Source: Symbiodinium microadriaticum (taxonomy: Eukaryota; Sar; Dinophyceae; Suessiales; Symbiodiniaceae). Taken from it: a stretch of 64,000 bases of DNA. A program made the translations under genes and the position numbers. The DNA lies in contig LSRX01001553.1 of the NCBI GenBank assembly GCA_001939145.1, positions 54,976 through 118,975 of the forward strand, given 5' to 3'. The notes below the pieces were generated by a model. The model made no database searches, had not been told where the DNA came from, and worked only from the letters and a program-made list of their open reading frames with translations. Shown piece after piece: positions 24,976-36,599 of the stretch; within the stretch, counting starts at the first letter, position 1, and the number at the start of each line of letters is the position of its first letter.

Positions 24976-25186
24976 TTAAGTTGCACATTCCACGATTCCC
25001 TGCTGCAAGATGGAGCGAGGGATGTGCCGAGAAAAAGCTGCGAAGTGAACGTCTAACTTGAACTTAAGCAGGATAAGAGCTATCCGTAGGCTGCCAGATC
25101 TCCGCGCCTTCCCACTGCCCTTCTTGCGGACTCCCGATGGCTTCACCCAATTCACTCCTGCACCCACTCGGACATCCGTGCTACCT

Positions 25187-26259
25187 TCAGGCTTCGCCCC
25201 CGGGCGGCTCGTCCGTGCCCCACGATGCTAGCCTCGCGCCTTTGCCCACGAATGTTGGGCCGACGATGAGGGCGTTGGACAGCCGCGCCATCTCTAAGAG
25301 CTTGGTCAGGTTCGTTCCTCCCACCCACACGAACTCAGATAAACTCAGACTAGGCTCGGAGGCCCACCTGTAAGATCCAGGTCACTGTCAAGGCCCCAGA
25401 CGTACTCGTACTTGGACTCCCAGCTCTCCTCGCAAAGCTGGAAAGCAACGTGGCGAAAGAAAGTTTCAAAAAAATGCGGCCGAAAGAAGCTCCTCGACAT
25501 TCATGGCCTTCATGTACGCATCCCGCATGAACTTGAACTTGAATCCTTGCCGAACTTGTGGCTTCAGAGGCCACGCCATCTTCAATCGACTGTTCCTATG
25601 AGCTTCACATCTGCAGCGGATACAGCCGGCCTGGACCGACGTAGCTTCCAGCCACGTTGTCCTTGTACCACTGGGAACCCCAGTCGTCCGGCTTGCCTCG
25701 TCCGGGTTGCTGGTGGAAGTTGCAGAGTGCTTGCGTTTGGGCTCTTGCGTTGCCTTGGCAGACGCAAAGAACGCTGCTAGAGCCGCCTATGACCTTCGAT
25801 CTCCCAACCAACCGCCCACGTCGGCCCGCAAGCTTGAAGAATATTCGAGGTGCCACGGCTAACTTGCAACAGACTCTTCAAAGGAAGCACCCCAGATCTG
25901 GCCTTTATAGTGAGCAAGCATCACGTGACAGCAGTCATCGCCCAAGGAGGACCTGGAGGCTCCCCTCTTCGATTCACGTGCAATTTTTGCTGTTCTCAAA
26001 GATCCGGTACCCGGTAACGGCGTCGCAAAATCTGAACGAACATCGATCAACTGAGAGTCGATGATTGTAGGGATCTACACTGCAGGTTGCTGCGCGTTCC
26101 CCGAATCGGAAGCAAACGCACAGCTTGGAATGTAAAATCAGAGTGGGCTTCATCAAGCTGCTTCCAGGGCACCGAATGTAATGCACGTTCTTCTTCACCT
26201 TCGCAGTCTTGTTTCTCGTGCCACGCACAATTGGGAGCAATCCAGAGTGCTAGGCGCAC
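25187..26259 (-). CDS. Multi-exon gene, unidentified protein
   Basis: Minus-strand exons: about 26,110-26,259 (acidic, QDCEGEEERALHSVPWKQL); 25,641-25,758 (QQPGRGKPDDWGSQWYKD, donor GTCGGT, phase 0); 25,579 downward (acceptor GATTGAAG, phase 0, reads MAWPLKPQVRQGFKFKFMRD); 25,369-25,437 (acceptor GCTTTCCAG, reads LCEESWESKYEYVWGLDSD, donor GTGGGC); and 25,187-25,300 with the stop (LIVGPTFVGKGARLASWG). The first to second and fourth to last links are not resolved. A variant reading extends the last exon upstream through FVWVGGTNLTKLLEMARL. No family recognised. Confidence 0.5.
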
Positions 26260-26274
26260 GAAGACGCTGAAACC

Positions 26275-26544
26275 CTACAAGAAATGGCGAGAGTAACAAG
26301 AGCAAACCCTCTTGCACAAGAGACGTAGGACAATCTGGTCCAAAATGCCGGAAAGATGAAAAATCGTGATGGTTCCTAGCACTCTGCCCTGGCCTGTGTC
26401 ACCGTCCGCTTGGAGTTGTCCACTGGCCAGAAGAGCAGGAGCCGCCTTTGCAGTGATCCTGCCGACGCCGCCGATGCCACCGAAGCATTGACGGACGCAG
26501 TGACATTCGCACTGGCCTGCCGATGGGGTGTCAAGCGAGGACAT
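26275..26544 (-). CDS. Candidate exon, unidentified
   Basis: A minus-strand frame whose second half (GRVLGTITIFHLSGILDQIV) looks protein-like. It is placed just upstream of the 25.2-26.3 kb gene and may be one of its exons. Confidence 0.25.
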   Translation of the reverse strand: MSSLDTPSAGQCECHCVRQCFGGIGGVGRITAKAAPALLASGQLQADGDTGQGRVLGTITIFHLSGILDQIVLRLLCKRVCSCYSRHFL

Positions 26545-26886
26545 TATGATATTCTGACACCAATGGAATTTCGCACACCTGACGACATCAGAAGGAAGTG
26601 CCGATCAGCAAGCAGCGTCACAGGTAAATGCTCTCCCCCCAATGCCTTCTCTTCGTCAGGAGTGCCTGAAGAGGCAAGGGCCTGGTCGACAGCTCAGTGT
26701 GCAGATCACGACTTACGCTCGAGGAGTCTCTTCTTGCTCGGCTTTCGTGGAAATCCAGCAGTGTGCTGCATGGTCTCTCAACAGTGGGCGGTCTCAAGGC
26801 AGCAGCATACTGGAATCTTGGGCGACGGCGAGAAAAAGTACAGCATAGGGTGAAAACTTCATCCTCGACAGAACACGGGCAGAGAG

Positions 26887-27090
26887 GTGGGCAAAGTGCG
26901 ACCCAGCGCACTCATACGAGTACTGCTGGCATTCAGCTCAGGACTCAAGGGAACATTACCGAAGAGAGGAACTCCCCCATCTCTTGGCACTGACCTGACC
27001 CCCAATGCGTCCAAGGAGCAGCGCAGCACGTTCATCAACACTCGGGACGGCCACCAACTTGCTATGAATACCTGCTATAAGAAAAGGTGA
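26887..27090 (+). CDS. Candidate plus-strand exon, possibly retroelement debris
   Basis: A plus-strand frame ending RSTFINTRDGHQLAMN and then a donor-like GTGAGC (27,088). The TF...DGHQL pattern loosely recalls the C-terminal part of LINE-type endonuclease domains, but the run is too short to be sure. Surrounding genes lie on the other strand. Treat it as a possible relic. Confidence 0.2.
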   Translation: MGKVRPSALIRVLLAFSSGLKGTLPKRGTPPSLGTDLTPNASKEQRSTFINTRDGHQLAMNTCYKKR

Positions 27091-27299
27091 GCCTCGCGGC
27101 TGCCGGAGCGCAACAGACAGGAGGATACCCTTCAAAGGAAAGAACACCTCGAAGGGTGGGCGAAGGGCTCAACGAATGAGGTGCGAGTGTGCTTGAAGTT
27201 GGCAACACCGGAGGCTAAGAACCGTCGTGGCTTCTCCTAAACCCCTGAAAGCCCTCTCTTTCCAGGCTGGACGACAGCTCCTGACTCAGCCGACTACCA

Positions 27300-27335
27300 C
27301 TATTATAAATACTAGTATTAATAAAATAATAATAA

Positions 27336-27366
<31 letters not shown>

Positions 27367-27485
27367 GCTGCTACTACTACTACTACTCCTACTCCTACTC
27401 CTACTCCTACTCCTCGCCTTACTCCTACTCCTACTCCTACTCCTACTCCTACTCCTACTCCTACTCCTACTCCTACTCCTCGCCT
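27300..27485. repeat. ACT then ACTCCT repeat array
   Basis: (ACT)n from about 27,336 to 27,385 passes into a hexanucleotide (ACTCCT)n to about 27,480, with one CGCCTT interruption near 27,415. On the minus strand the hexamer would read Gly-Val or Arg-Ser repeats. Confidence 0.9.
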
Positions 27486-27599
27486 CCTTCCACGGGGAGG
27501 AGTTGGAAAGCGGCGTCCACGGAGGCTCCGGCGTTCCTGGCGGAGGCCGTGTGTGTGATCGCGGAGACCACACGTATTGACAGCGGGGCACGACCCATA

Positions 27600-28460
27600 G
27601 AAGTTCAATTTCTGCGTGGGCTGGACTCTGTATCGCTACGCACCGACAAGTCCTGGATCGGCAGTGGAGCTCTCAACCTGAAGCCAGATGACTGCATCAA
27701 CAATGTACTATGGTATAATGTAGGATAACATAGAATACGCAGTACACTGTGTTGTAACATAGCACAGCAAAACATAGTAGTACAACATTGTAAAACATAG
27801 TATAAGAATATAACATAGCATGATGTGAGTCTCGCCTGGGCGTGGCCTAGACTTGTTACGCACTGCATCCGGATTGTCTGCAATGACAAGTACTGGTGCA
27901 AGGTGGCATGCAATCAGCACTCCTTTGCCATCAAACTGTATGACGCGGAATTGTAAGAGAGGTGGATGTCCATAGACAGTGCGCCAAACCCTCACCCACA
28001 GTGCACCTCCAGCTGCATGGGCGCTACCTCCTTGATGCCTGCAAGAATTCGACGCCATGACGTGCTGCCAAAACGCTGAACCTTCGTCATGGTACACCCT
28101 TATGAGGGTTGACTGCCGTGCGACAGCCTTGTTAAACTTCCTGTGCTATACTATACGACTCTACGAATGTACAAAGAAACCGAGAGCCTGTGCTCGCCAC
28201 ACCGGCAATGCGCGGAGTTGGCAAACGCGCCACTGGGACCTGCAGAAGCTCTCGAGCCGACATGCGATGCTGTTCATGCCGGGGCAAATGTGCATTGAAA
28301 ACTTCGCGGTGCAATTGAAATCCCACAAAATAGGAATGCATCCCAACGCCTGGACCTGAGCTCTAGGCATAGGCAGCAGGCACTCGCCAAGCCAGGTCAC
28401 CGCTAGATTGACCTTGGGAACTGTTGCAATCGTCATCGGAGAACGACTGAATAGCGGCAC
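27600..28460. other. Stretch without a supportable gene
   Basis: Includes an AT-rich patch of AACATAG/ACATAGTA words (27,700-27,820). No frame here has both natural composition and splice sites. Confidence 0.4.
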
Positions 28461-28721
28461 CAGTCAGCTACACATTAAGCGGTCGATCCGAGTGTGATTG
28501 GCTGCCTCGCTGAAACCCGGAGATAATCGGAAATGTGTAACAACAGCCACCTACCCCATCTCCGACCAGACCAGGGGTCGGTTTGTGTTCCACACGTGCT
28601 GCAGTTATCCACTGCAAGGACGACCCAGACATGTTCACCTGGCAATTTTGATTCGAGCTTGCGCACGTGCAGCTGGTGAAGCTGTGTTGGTGAAGCAGTC
28701 GTCCACGCAACGGTACACCAG

Positions 28722-28724
<3 letters not shown>

Positions 28725-28752
<28 letters not shown>

Positions 28753-28989
28753 CCACCACCACCACCACCACCAGCCAGCAGTACAGAAGCAAGAGAAGGA
28801 GCAGGAGCAGGAGTGGGAGCAGCGGCGTAGCAGCAGCAACAGTTGTATTGTCGTTGCAGTTGTTATTGTTGTTGATGTTGTTGTTGCTGCCGCTGCTGTT
28901 GTAGTAGTAGGAGAGGAGGAAGGGGAGGAGCTGCAGCAGGAGTAGCAGCAGAATGCGTAGCTGAAGCAGTAGCAGTAGCAGTAGCAGTC

Positions 28990-29027
<38 letters not shown>

Positions 29028-29028
29028 C

Positions 29029-29069
<41 letters not shown>

Positions 29070-29088
29070 AGTAGTAGTAGTAGTAGTC

Positions 29089-29132
<44 letters not shown>

Positions 29133-29186
29133 TATTAAGTGGTAGTGGTAGTGGTAGTGGTAGTGGTAGTGGTAGTGGTAGTGGTA

Positions 29187-29251
<65 letters not shown>

Positions 29252-29264
29252 GGTGGTGGTGGTG

Positions 29265-29295
<31 letters not shown>

Positions 29296-29296
29296 N

Positions 29297-29327
<31 letters not shown>

Positions 29328-29363
29328 GAGTAGGAGTAGGAGTAGGAGTAGGAGTAGGAGTAG

Positions 29364-29437
<74 letters not shown>

Positions 29438-29463
29438 TAGTAGTATAGTAGTATAGTAGTAGC

Positions 29464-29532
<69 letters not shown>

Positions 29533-29683
29533 ACTTGTTGTTGTAGTCGCTGCAGTTGATGTCGTAGCTGCAGTTGCAGTCGTAGCAGCAGTAGTAGCAA
29601 TACTGGCAATACAAGTAGTAGAAGTAGCAGTAGCAGTAGCAGTAGCAGCAGCAGTGGGAGTAGGAGTAGTAGTGGTCGTCGTC

Positions 29684-29718
<35 letters not shown>

Positions 29719-29800
29719 AGTAGTAGCAGCAGCAACAGCAGCAACAACAATAACAGCAACAACAACAGCAACAACAACAGCAACAACCACGACGACGACG
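28725..29800. repeat. Kilobase-scale triplet repeat
   Basis: Runs of AGC, ACC, then long GTA/TAG, GGTAGT, GGTCGT and GGAGTA tracts. One N at 29,296 sits inside the GGTCGT to GTA transition. All frames stay open as homopolymer-like peptides. The array length in the assembly is not reliable. Confidence 0.95.
29296..29296. other. Assembly N inside a triplet array
   Basis: A single ambiguous base where GGTCGT units change to GTA units. The array was probably joined across a gap. Confidence 0.8.
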
Positions 29801-30183
29801 ACGACAGCAAAAGAAGCAGAAGTCATGCCATGGTATGCCTTGTTGTTCTTTGTTTGGCTCGCCCTGTCTTGCTAACCATGGCAAGGGTTTCAAGACTCAG
29901 GACAGGACGGAGTCAAGGGTTGAAGAGCGGGGACGTCGCTTCTTTGAATCATGTTCGTTGCACATAACCTGAAGGCCTTACAACATTGTCGGTCTGTTTC
30001 GTTTGACATGATGTGGAGCTACGGCACCCTGTATCTGCATTAATGTACGTGCTCTTGTGCTACAGCCCCTCAACGCTAGGTTGCCGGATGCAGAACGGGC
30101 CAAAAGCAAGTCCCGTGCAGCTGATCCGTAAACTGTAAGTTGCTTGGGAGAATCGTATGTGCTGCTCTGCCTCGCTGCACATG

Positions 30184-32390
30184 TCACAGCCCACAACCCT
30201 GGCCGTGGTCACAGATCGAACCGAGTTGATGTGAGAAGACAAGACTACTGGACAGCAATTCACCCACGAAGCACATTGACCACACGATGTGCGTCCAGGT
30301 CAGCCCTTCATTCGAGCTAAAGTCCTCCCGAGCAGCACGCGGAAAGGACCCATCTCTGCCGCAGCACTGGCTGCCAGCAACCTTCCAGGCACTGAGTGTG
30401 ACCCTCCTGTCGCGGGATTCTGGGATGCTTGAAGTCAAGCGCGGCATTTTGCCGTCCGAGAAGCCGGGCTTTGGCCAAGTGGGCGAAGTTGACGAGCCTT
30501 GACTTTGGCAAGCTTTGGGGCACACAGTCCTGGCGAATGCCTGACCCGAGACGCAGGCTCTTGGCCCAGACTCTCCACGCGGCCTTTGTCACGCTGGGCG
30601 GGATCCATAGGACTTTGGCAAGTATTTACGGAGCTACTTGGCAGCTCGTGGCTGCTCATAGTATGGACGAACGGCCAATTTTCCTGGGCTTCCAGCTTGC
30701 CACACAGGCAAGGTCGTCGGGTCTGAACTCATCGATGAATCTGGCAGAAGCGTCCGTTGGCCATGAGCTTTGCCTTGGCTGCAATGCCCGCCAGGCTCGG
30801 AGCTGAGAGTTCAGGTTGGGTATCGTGTTATCCCAGGGGGTCCCAGAATCTGTCTTCAGTTCATTTACAGCTCTCCGGCATGTGGGGGTCACAACGCTTC
30901 TGTTTCTCACCGCTCAAGCTCCAGATGTCGACGTCAGGCGGCGCCGATTCCGGACACACAGTCTCACTCACTGCGGGTGGTTGTTGAGCCCTGTGCATAG
31001 CCGACCATGGCGGGTCGTGGACTGATTCGTTCGATGCTGCTTGGGTTGTCTTGGGCTCTGCGAAAGTGGAACTGAACAGCATACGACCCAGTGGGTGCCA
31101 ATGGGTGTCATTGCGGATCTTGGGCCACTCATCTGCGCAGGCGAAGCGGGGCACCAGCCATCGGTCAACAGGCTGTGTTGTCCGACAAGAAAACGACGAC
31201 ACAAGCACAGTTTGCTCTCTAGGCCAGAGATGAAAATCGATACTGCCCGATGCACGGTGCTCCTGCACTTCTGCATAGGGAAAGCCGGTGAAACTCGAGA
31301 CCTTGTTTAGCCGGAAGAGCCGCAGGGCTCCAGTAGCTTCTCAGCAACTCTTCGGATGTTCCCAGGATCGCAGCACTCAGGGCGGCAGCAGGTCCAGTTG
31401 CCAAAGCCTTCATGCGATCGGGCAGGGGAGCCTAGTCTGCAACGCATCGACAACGCATGGCTCAGGAAGGAACCCGACGTCGGACAAGACCTGAGCAGTG
31501 CAGGAATTGGACCGGACCGCCTTGAGATTTCTCTGCCGACTCAGCGCGTCGCCACATTTCCTGCCAGCGGATGGCGAGGACCCCCCGTGATGCAGAGCTC
31601 GAAGTCCTCTCAGCAAAGGCTCTCCCAAACGCCTTCACTCCTGCTGCGACCTCAAACTGACCCCAAGGACCCAAGCACCATGAGCCCACTGCTGGAACAG
31701 ACCGCTTTCCCACCTCTGGACGAGAAGCTGATGTCGGGTCCGCTGAAGCCATCGCTGCCTTCAGCTCTGAGATGGTGGTGCCCTGCCAAGTGGACTGGCA
31801 GTGGGGGACGTGCACAGCTGGTCACAGGGATCGTTCTTACGTTAGTTACACCGTGCAACAAAAAAAACAAGTGTTCGTGGCACCTCCCCGAGTATCCTGA
31901 TTCTGGGTGGGGAGTCGGCGGTCTCTGCTTTGCTCTTACAGGCCGGTGCAGGTGTCTGCAGTGCAATGCATGCTTTGGATATTTGATGCCTTCAAGTCAA
32001 GTGCGCCTCCTTCACAGGAATCCGGTGGCTCAGGTCGAGCACGTGGTCGATGTGAACACGGACCTCTACGGAAGACAAAATTGTGCTTGCACACCCTTCT
32101 GCTTGGCTCCGAGACTGTTACCATTTGGAGCATTTCCCATCCGGGACGGGAATGACCATTCATCTTGCAGTTGCACCCGGCTGCAAGCGCTTGCACCAAC
32201 TGCAGCACTGATCCCTCAACATCCTCACGTCCCTTTCGCAGGCAACCACAAAGACTACAATGCTCTGGCAAATCCCGGCATCCATGCACAACTGCCTCTG
32301 CATGGCCCTTCCATCTTTGCGACACAGCCTGACATCAGGGTTGGACTGGCTCTTGGATGCCTGAGGGCCACAACCGGGGATCAAGATCAC
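30184..32390 (-). CDS. Multi-exon gene, unidentified protein
   Basis: A run of minus-strand segments of natural composition, each 60-135 codons. They are 32,160-32,390 (ERDVRMLRDQCCSWCKRL); 31,462-31,815 (TISELKAAMASADPTSAS); 31,410 to about 31,520 (AQVLSDVGFLPEPCVVDAL); 31,219-31,413 (MKALATGPAAALSAAILG); 30,861-31,268 (RWLVPRFACADEWPKIRND); 30,656-30,910 (SARFIDEFRPDDLACVAS); about 30,420-30,592 (KAAWRVWAKSLRLGSGIRQ); 30,184 to about 30,450 (REDFSSNEGLTWTHIVWSM). Exon borders were not resolved and not every segment need be coding. A 347-codon plus-strand frame over 31,356-32,399 is probably its shadow. No family recognised. Confidence 0.4.
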
Positions 32391-33386
32391 TCAAGCTAGC
32401 TAAGCAAAACTCCGCGGAATCTTGTGCTTTTCAGTCTTGGGCTCCTGAGTGCTGCTAGATCCACTCTGAAGACCCTCGAAAGCTGGTGGCTCAACGTGTG
32501 CTCACAGCCTCAGGGCAAAAGGGAGCAGGCTTCGAAGCCACCGAAGCCGGTGGTCGGAACCTGGCCATGGCAACGAACGGAGTATGGCTCTCAAGGCTTA
32601 GCGGCTTGGGGTTCCACCCGAACTTCAGCTGATCAGGAGCCAACTGCGCCAGCTTCACGCGAAGTCGAATCGCGCTGCCTCTGGCTGGGCTGCTTATTCT
32701 TTGTTCGGACACAAAAACTCACGCGCCTTGTTCAACACCTCACTGGGATCCACCTGTCGGCCGAACCTGGGACGAAGGCACCAGTAGCAGCGGGACTCTC
32801 AACGAACGAAAGTTGCATCAGGGACCTGCCGGACCGAAAAACTACAATTACCTCGATCTCTCGACGCATCTGTGTGCCCAGCCGATACAGCTGGATCCAC
32901 TCGGCCTAGCGTTGTGCTTGAATGGACGAAATGATTTGCCACAAGGTCAGAAGTAAAACACCACCAGGCGAGCATTCTTCAACGAGAGGACCACGGCAGA
33001 TTTAAGCAGTCATCTTCTGGCGATCCCGACACCATGAGCACAATTCATGCGGGGCCATGCCGTTCCTGAAACGGAAGACAACAACAGGGAAACAAAACTT
33101 GAAAATTCTGGGGAAGAGCACTGAGACTGAAAGCGTAACCGTTTCCCTCCAGAGTGATCTTCAAACACGGATGGATTGATATGGGCTCATAAAGGTATCT
33201 GAAGAAAACTTTGCTGAGTTCCCCTTCGCACAACCTTCACCGTAAGCTCTCGACAGTTCTGAGTCACTGCTACATCGACCATCAAGTGCTCGTTCCCGTC
33301 GCTACGGCCTCTTCTCCTGCCATCTCGCGCCTGAGGTCATTCACCGAGGACCCTGCCGGCACCTGGCTTGGACACCACAGACTCTT

Positions 33387-33524
33387 TCATGAAAACGAAG
33401 ACAAGCCCTTTGCCGGCTTCAATTCGCGGTGCACCTCAAAGCTGCGGCTCCACTTCTCACCTTCCAAGAGCCACACAAGTGGAGCAGTATCAAATTCAAA
33501 ACCTCCATCCGGAACAGCGCCAGC
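33387..33524 (-). CDS. Candidate C-terminal exon
   Basis: After acceptor CTTACAAG (33,525-33,532) the minus strand reads about 45 residues of natural sequence, including GGFEFDTAPLVWLLEGEKW and SRSFEVHRELKPAKG, to a TGA at 33,387-33,389. It probably belongs with the segment at 33.6-33.9 kb. Confidence 0.4.
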   Translation of the reverse strand, partial: AGAVPDGGFEFDTAPLVWLLEGEKWSRSFEVHRELKPAKGLSSFS

Positions 33525-33602
33525 CTTGTAAGACGAAGCGCACCTCCACAGGCACAGTGCCACCTGCTTTTGCCTGCGATGCTTCCAACCCGCTCTCTTC
33601 GC

Positions 33603-33917
33603 TCAGCTCCATGAGAATGCGACTGTGCCGGGGCGCCGCACCGTCTCAGTGACAGCCTGCCGAGTTGCATCGGCCTTTGCAAACGCGGAGTTTCGGGAGC
33701 CGCAAGCTAAACATAGCCTTGGGCTAGAGTTTTTGACCAGAGCCAAGAATCGACATCCCAAAATATCCGGCAGATGCACTTCGATGCAAGACCCTGGTGG
33801 ATCCTCGATTTCGTCGAAGTCAAACATCCCATCGCCATCACCCTGCTCCTTCCAGCGGGCTTGCTTGCACTTAAACATTCGTCTGCAACTCCGGGCAAGT
33901 AGCACAGCCATGATCAT
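33603..33917 (-). CDS. Candidate exon with an FDFDEIE module
   Basis: A minus-strand frame with MFDFDEIEDPPGSCIEVHL in its middle (33,775-33,828) and further natural sequence on either side (FKCKQARWKEQGDGDG; DILGCRFLALVKNSS). Nearly the same MFDFDEIE word recurs in another minus-strand exon at 44.9 kb. Function unknown. The acidic, aromatic motif looks like a short linear or repeated module. Confidence 0.4.
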   Translation of the reverse strand: MIMAVLLARSCRRMFKCKQARWKEQGDGDGMFDFDEIEDPPGSCIEVHLPDILGCRFLALVKNSSPRLCLACGSRNSAFAKADATRQAVTETVRRPGTVAFSWS

Positions 33918-34808
33918 GGCGGCTAAGCCTCAAGTCTCAAAGGGACATCAAGGGGGGCTGGCTTCGCACATGTAGGACCTACAAACACAGGTTGCACATG
34001 CACGAAATTCACTGGCTTTGTCCCTGAAGCGTGCCAGGCCTTTCTCTCCTCCGACACATTTTGGGCAGAGGCAGCATCGCCTCAATAACCACAGCACAAC
34101 ATTCAGATGCATGCCTGATAGAAAGCCACAGCCTGACAAGTCAGCGGCAATTGGATCAGAAATCATGATACATGACAAGCAATTGCAGCCATTGACCGTT
34201 GCCTGTGCAAACAAAACTGCTCATGGGCGTTAACACCTTGGGACACTAAGGCTTCTGCTCAAAGCCCAGGACTTTTCATGATTGATCGCTGTTGCTCCCG
34301 ATGATTCAGGGATCAATGGTGCTGCCTCCACTGATAAACTTCTTGGCACTGCCTCGTTGGTTTCTCGGCTTTGATCCCTGATTCGTTTGCGCCTGCGAAC
34401 GGAACGGAGTTCCTGTGCAATTACCGGCGGTCTGGATTGCTGTCCGAAGAGCAGACGCTGGTGTAGCAGCACAGATTACAGCAGTCCAGTGCCGGCTACA
34501 ATCGGTGAAACCCTGGCTCTGGCCAGCTGGCATTAACTGGTGCCGTGTAGGATGCAACTGTCAGGGGCGCAAGCCGAAGTTCAACCCCCCCTGTACCAAA
34601 AAATCTGGGACCAAATAGCAGACTGCCCAGAAAGCTCATCACGGAGAACCTCTGCCAGGTGCACCCTGCGCGCGCTCAAGAAACAGCTGCTGCATCCTCA
34701 GCTGTGCACTGCTGGGCTGCAAAGCGCTGCTCCCAGCAGAGTGCCGTCTGATGCACGCTACAGATTTACTAGGATTGAAAGCAGCCCTGGACGGGGTTCA
34801 TCACTCAT

Positions 34809-35090
34809 ATGGAGTGCGATTATAATACTTCGGGGCGAGGCTCCACAGCAACTGTCATCGGCCAAGCGGCTTCTCTTGAAGACGTTGAATCCGCTCATCC
34901 ACGCCAGACCTCAGGTAAGTTCAAACTTCCTGTCCTGCGGTGATGACCACACATCAAGGCAGCTGCTAATGCCTCTACCCAACTTCAATTTTGGAATCAA
35001 CCTTACAGAAACAGGCTCAACCATACACCCTTCTCATCAGGATTTGCCATGCCACGCACTTTGTCTCTCCTCGTCCTCGGAGGGGCCTGA
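34809..35090 (+). CDS. Small two-exon gene, 51 residues
   Basis: Exon 1 (34,809-34,914) starts at ATG and reads MECDYNTSGRGSTATVIGQ and onward to a consensus donor GTAAGT, phase 1. Exon 2 (35,041-35,090) follows a pyrimidine-rich acceptor (CCCTTCTCATCAG) and ends LSLLVLGGA-stop. The phases agree and the intron is 126 bp. The frame is open a short way upstream of the ATG, so exon 1 may be longer. It is one of the few plus-strand candidates. No family recognised. Confidence 0.4.
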
Positions 35091-35199
35091 CAGGCCGTTC
35101 CTCAGAATCAGGCCATGCAAACAAATTCGGGCCTGACCGCCAAGAGACCCAGATCCCTTCAGTGATCAGCTTAGCAGACGGTATTCATAGCCATTCTGC

Positions 35200-36020
35200 A
35201 GTGCCATGAAGCTCCGCATTTGTGGGCTGCGTGCTCGAAGTACCGAGTGCAGACAGCAGAGAGTCAATCTTCCTGTTGGCATGGCGGGCAATGCAGCTTG
35301 ATGAAAACCCTACACAGCTGATGTCGTCATGAGTTTTAGTGTTCACAGCGACCTTACATTGCTTTCCAGTGCCTTCAATCATTCGAGTGGATGCTGAAGA
35401 AAATGCTTGTCGCATGCTACCTGAAGCCTGCTAAGCCGGGAAGCTATTGAAAAAGCTTCCTCCCGCTTGAAACCCACTTTCCGTGAGCGCAGAGAGCATG
35501 AGAAGAAACCCGGCAAAGCTCGCCAGGCCTGTCCAGGACATCGTAGCGTCGCGACTTCCGCTCCCAGCGCTGGGACGGCGACGTGGTGCAATCGGAGCCT
35601 CCTTCCGCCACCGGCTGCGCCCGGTCTTAGCAGGGAAAGGAGCCTAAACTCTCAGCGCATGAGGCCAAAGCGGCCAAAGCATCTAGGAGTATATGAAATT
35701 TATCTGTGGTGCAAGGGAGAAGCGAGAACCCAAACCTGATGAGGCTCGAGGCAAGGCGCGTGTGGACGTGGCTTGCTGCGGCAATGGCGGTGCGGCACCT
35801 TCTCGCAACAAGCCGCTGGGCCACAAACGCTCTATCTACACGCTCGCTTCGCAACATCATGCGCAATAGTGACAATCGTTTAGTACTACTTCGCCGTCGC
35901 CTCTGAAAGTCACAGCTACACGGAGGCCTGGCTCAGACCTCACCGAGCCGGCAACATGGTGAGGTGAACGAGGTGAAGTTCCAAAGCTTTGAGGGCTGCC
36001 CCAAACTGTCCTGCAAGGCA
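35200..36020. other. Stretch without a supportable gene
   Basis: Weak frames on both strands only. No domain, RNA gene or clear repeat seen. Confidence 0.35.
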
Positions 36021-36026
36021 CACGGA

Positions 36027-36583
36027 CTAGACAAGGGTTCCGACAAGACCGCTCCGGAACATCGCATCTGTCCTCGGGGTCGGGCCAGTGGGCCCATGTG
36101 GCACTGGCAGCACGGGCGCCTCCGGCTTGCCTTCTGCCCGCGGTCCACGCGAAGCGCGCGAAAAGCTTGTGGCCAAGCATGGAAGGCTCCGGGCAACCGG
36201 GCCACTCGGATCTGGACCAACCGGCTTAGGTGCCGGTGCCGGCACCACAGGCGCTGGCGCCGGTGACGCCGGTGCAGCCTTCTTGGAGATACGGTTTACG
36301 AGCTCAGGCGAGCCAGGAGACGCTGGTGAAGGCGAAGGAGTCTGCATCAAGTGCTCGAGCCCAAGGCCACCCAGCAGCTCATCGAGTTCTTCATGCAATT
36401 CTTTGAGTTCAGAATCTCGCTCTGCGAACATCCCACTCAGGTTTTCAAATTGCTGGAAGGGTGCCTTTGCCGGGCCAAGGTCTGTGACTGCTGGCGGCAG
36501 CCATGGCTTCTTCGCACGCGGGGACGGCAGGCTGCCAATGCTTGGCAGCACAGGAGGGGACTTGATGAAATCAGCTGCCTTGG
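36027..36583 (-). CDS. Exon of a coiled-coil, Pro/Ala-rich protein
   Basis: A minus-strand exon that begins after acceptor TTCCTGAGCAG (36,584 and up), because the same frame has a TGA just upstream. It reads a Pro-rich head (PSIGSLPSPRAKKPWLPPA), an acidic heptad-like stretch (ERDSELKELHEELDELLGGL) typical of a short coiled coil, a Ser/Pro stretch, and a (PAPAPVV)-type Pro/Ala tract. The frame closes at 36,027, though a donor may cut it earlier, as the last 30 residues look less natural. Family unknown. A scaffold or adaptor role would be a guess. Confidence 0.5.
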
Positions 36584-36599
36584 CTGCTCAGGAATAATA

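Noticed and set aside
27001-27090. LINE endonuclease fragment
   Set aside because: The TF...DGHQL resemblance is about 20 residues and lacks the catalytic motifs; it is kept only as a weak candidate exon.
28468-29826. Open frames of up to 452 codons
   Set aside because: They are translations of triplet repeats (poly-Thr, Leu, Tyr, Arg-Pro) plus a short unique tail; every frame is open, which is expected of a stop-free triplet array.
31356-32399. 347-codon plus-strand ORF
   Set aside because: Minus-strand segments across the same DNA have more natural composition and match the strand of neighbouring genes; the plus frame reads as a GC-bias shadow without any recognisable domain. It is not fully excluded.
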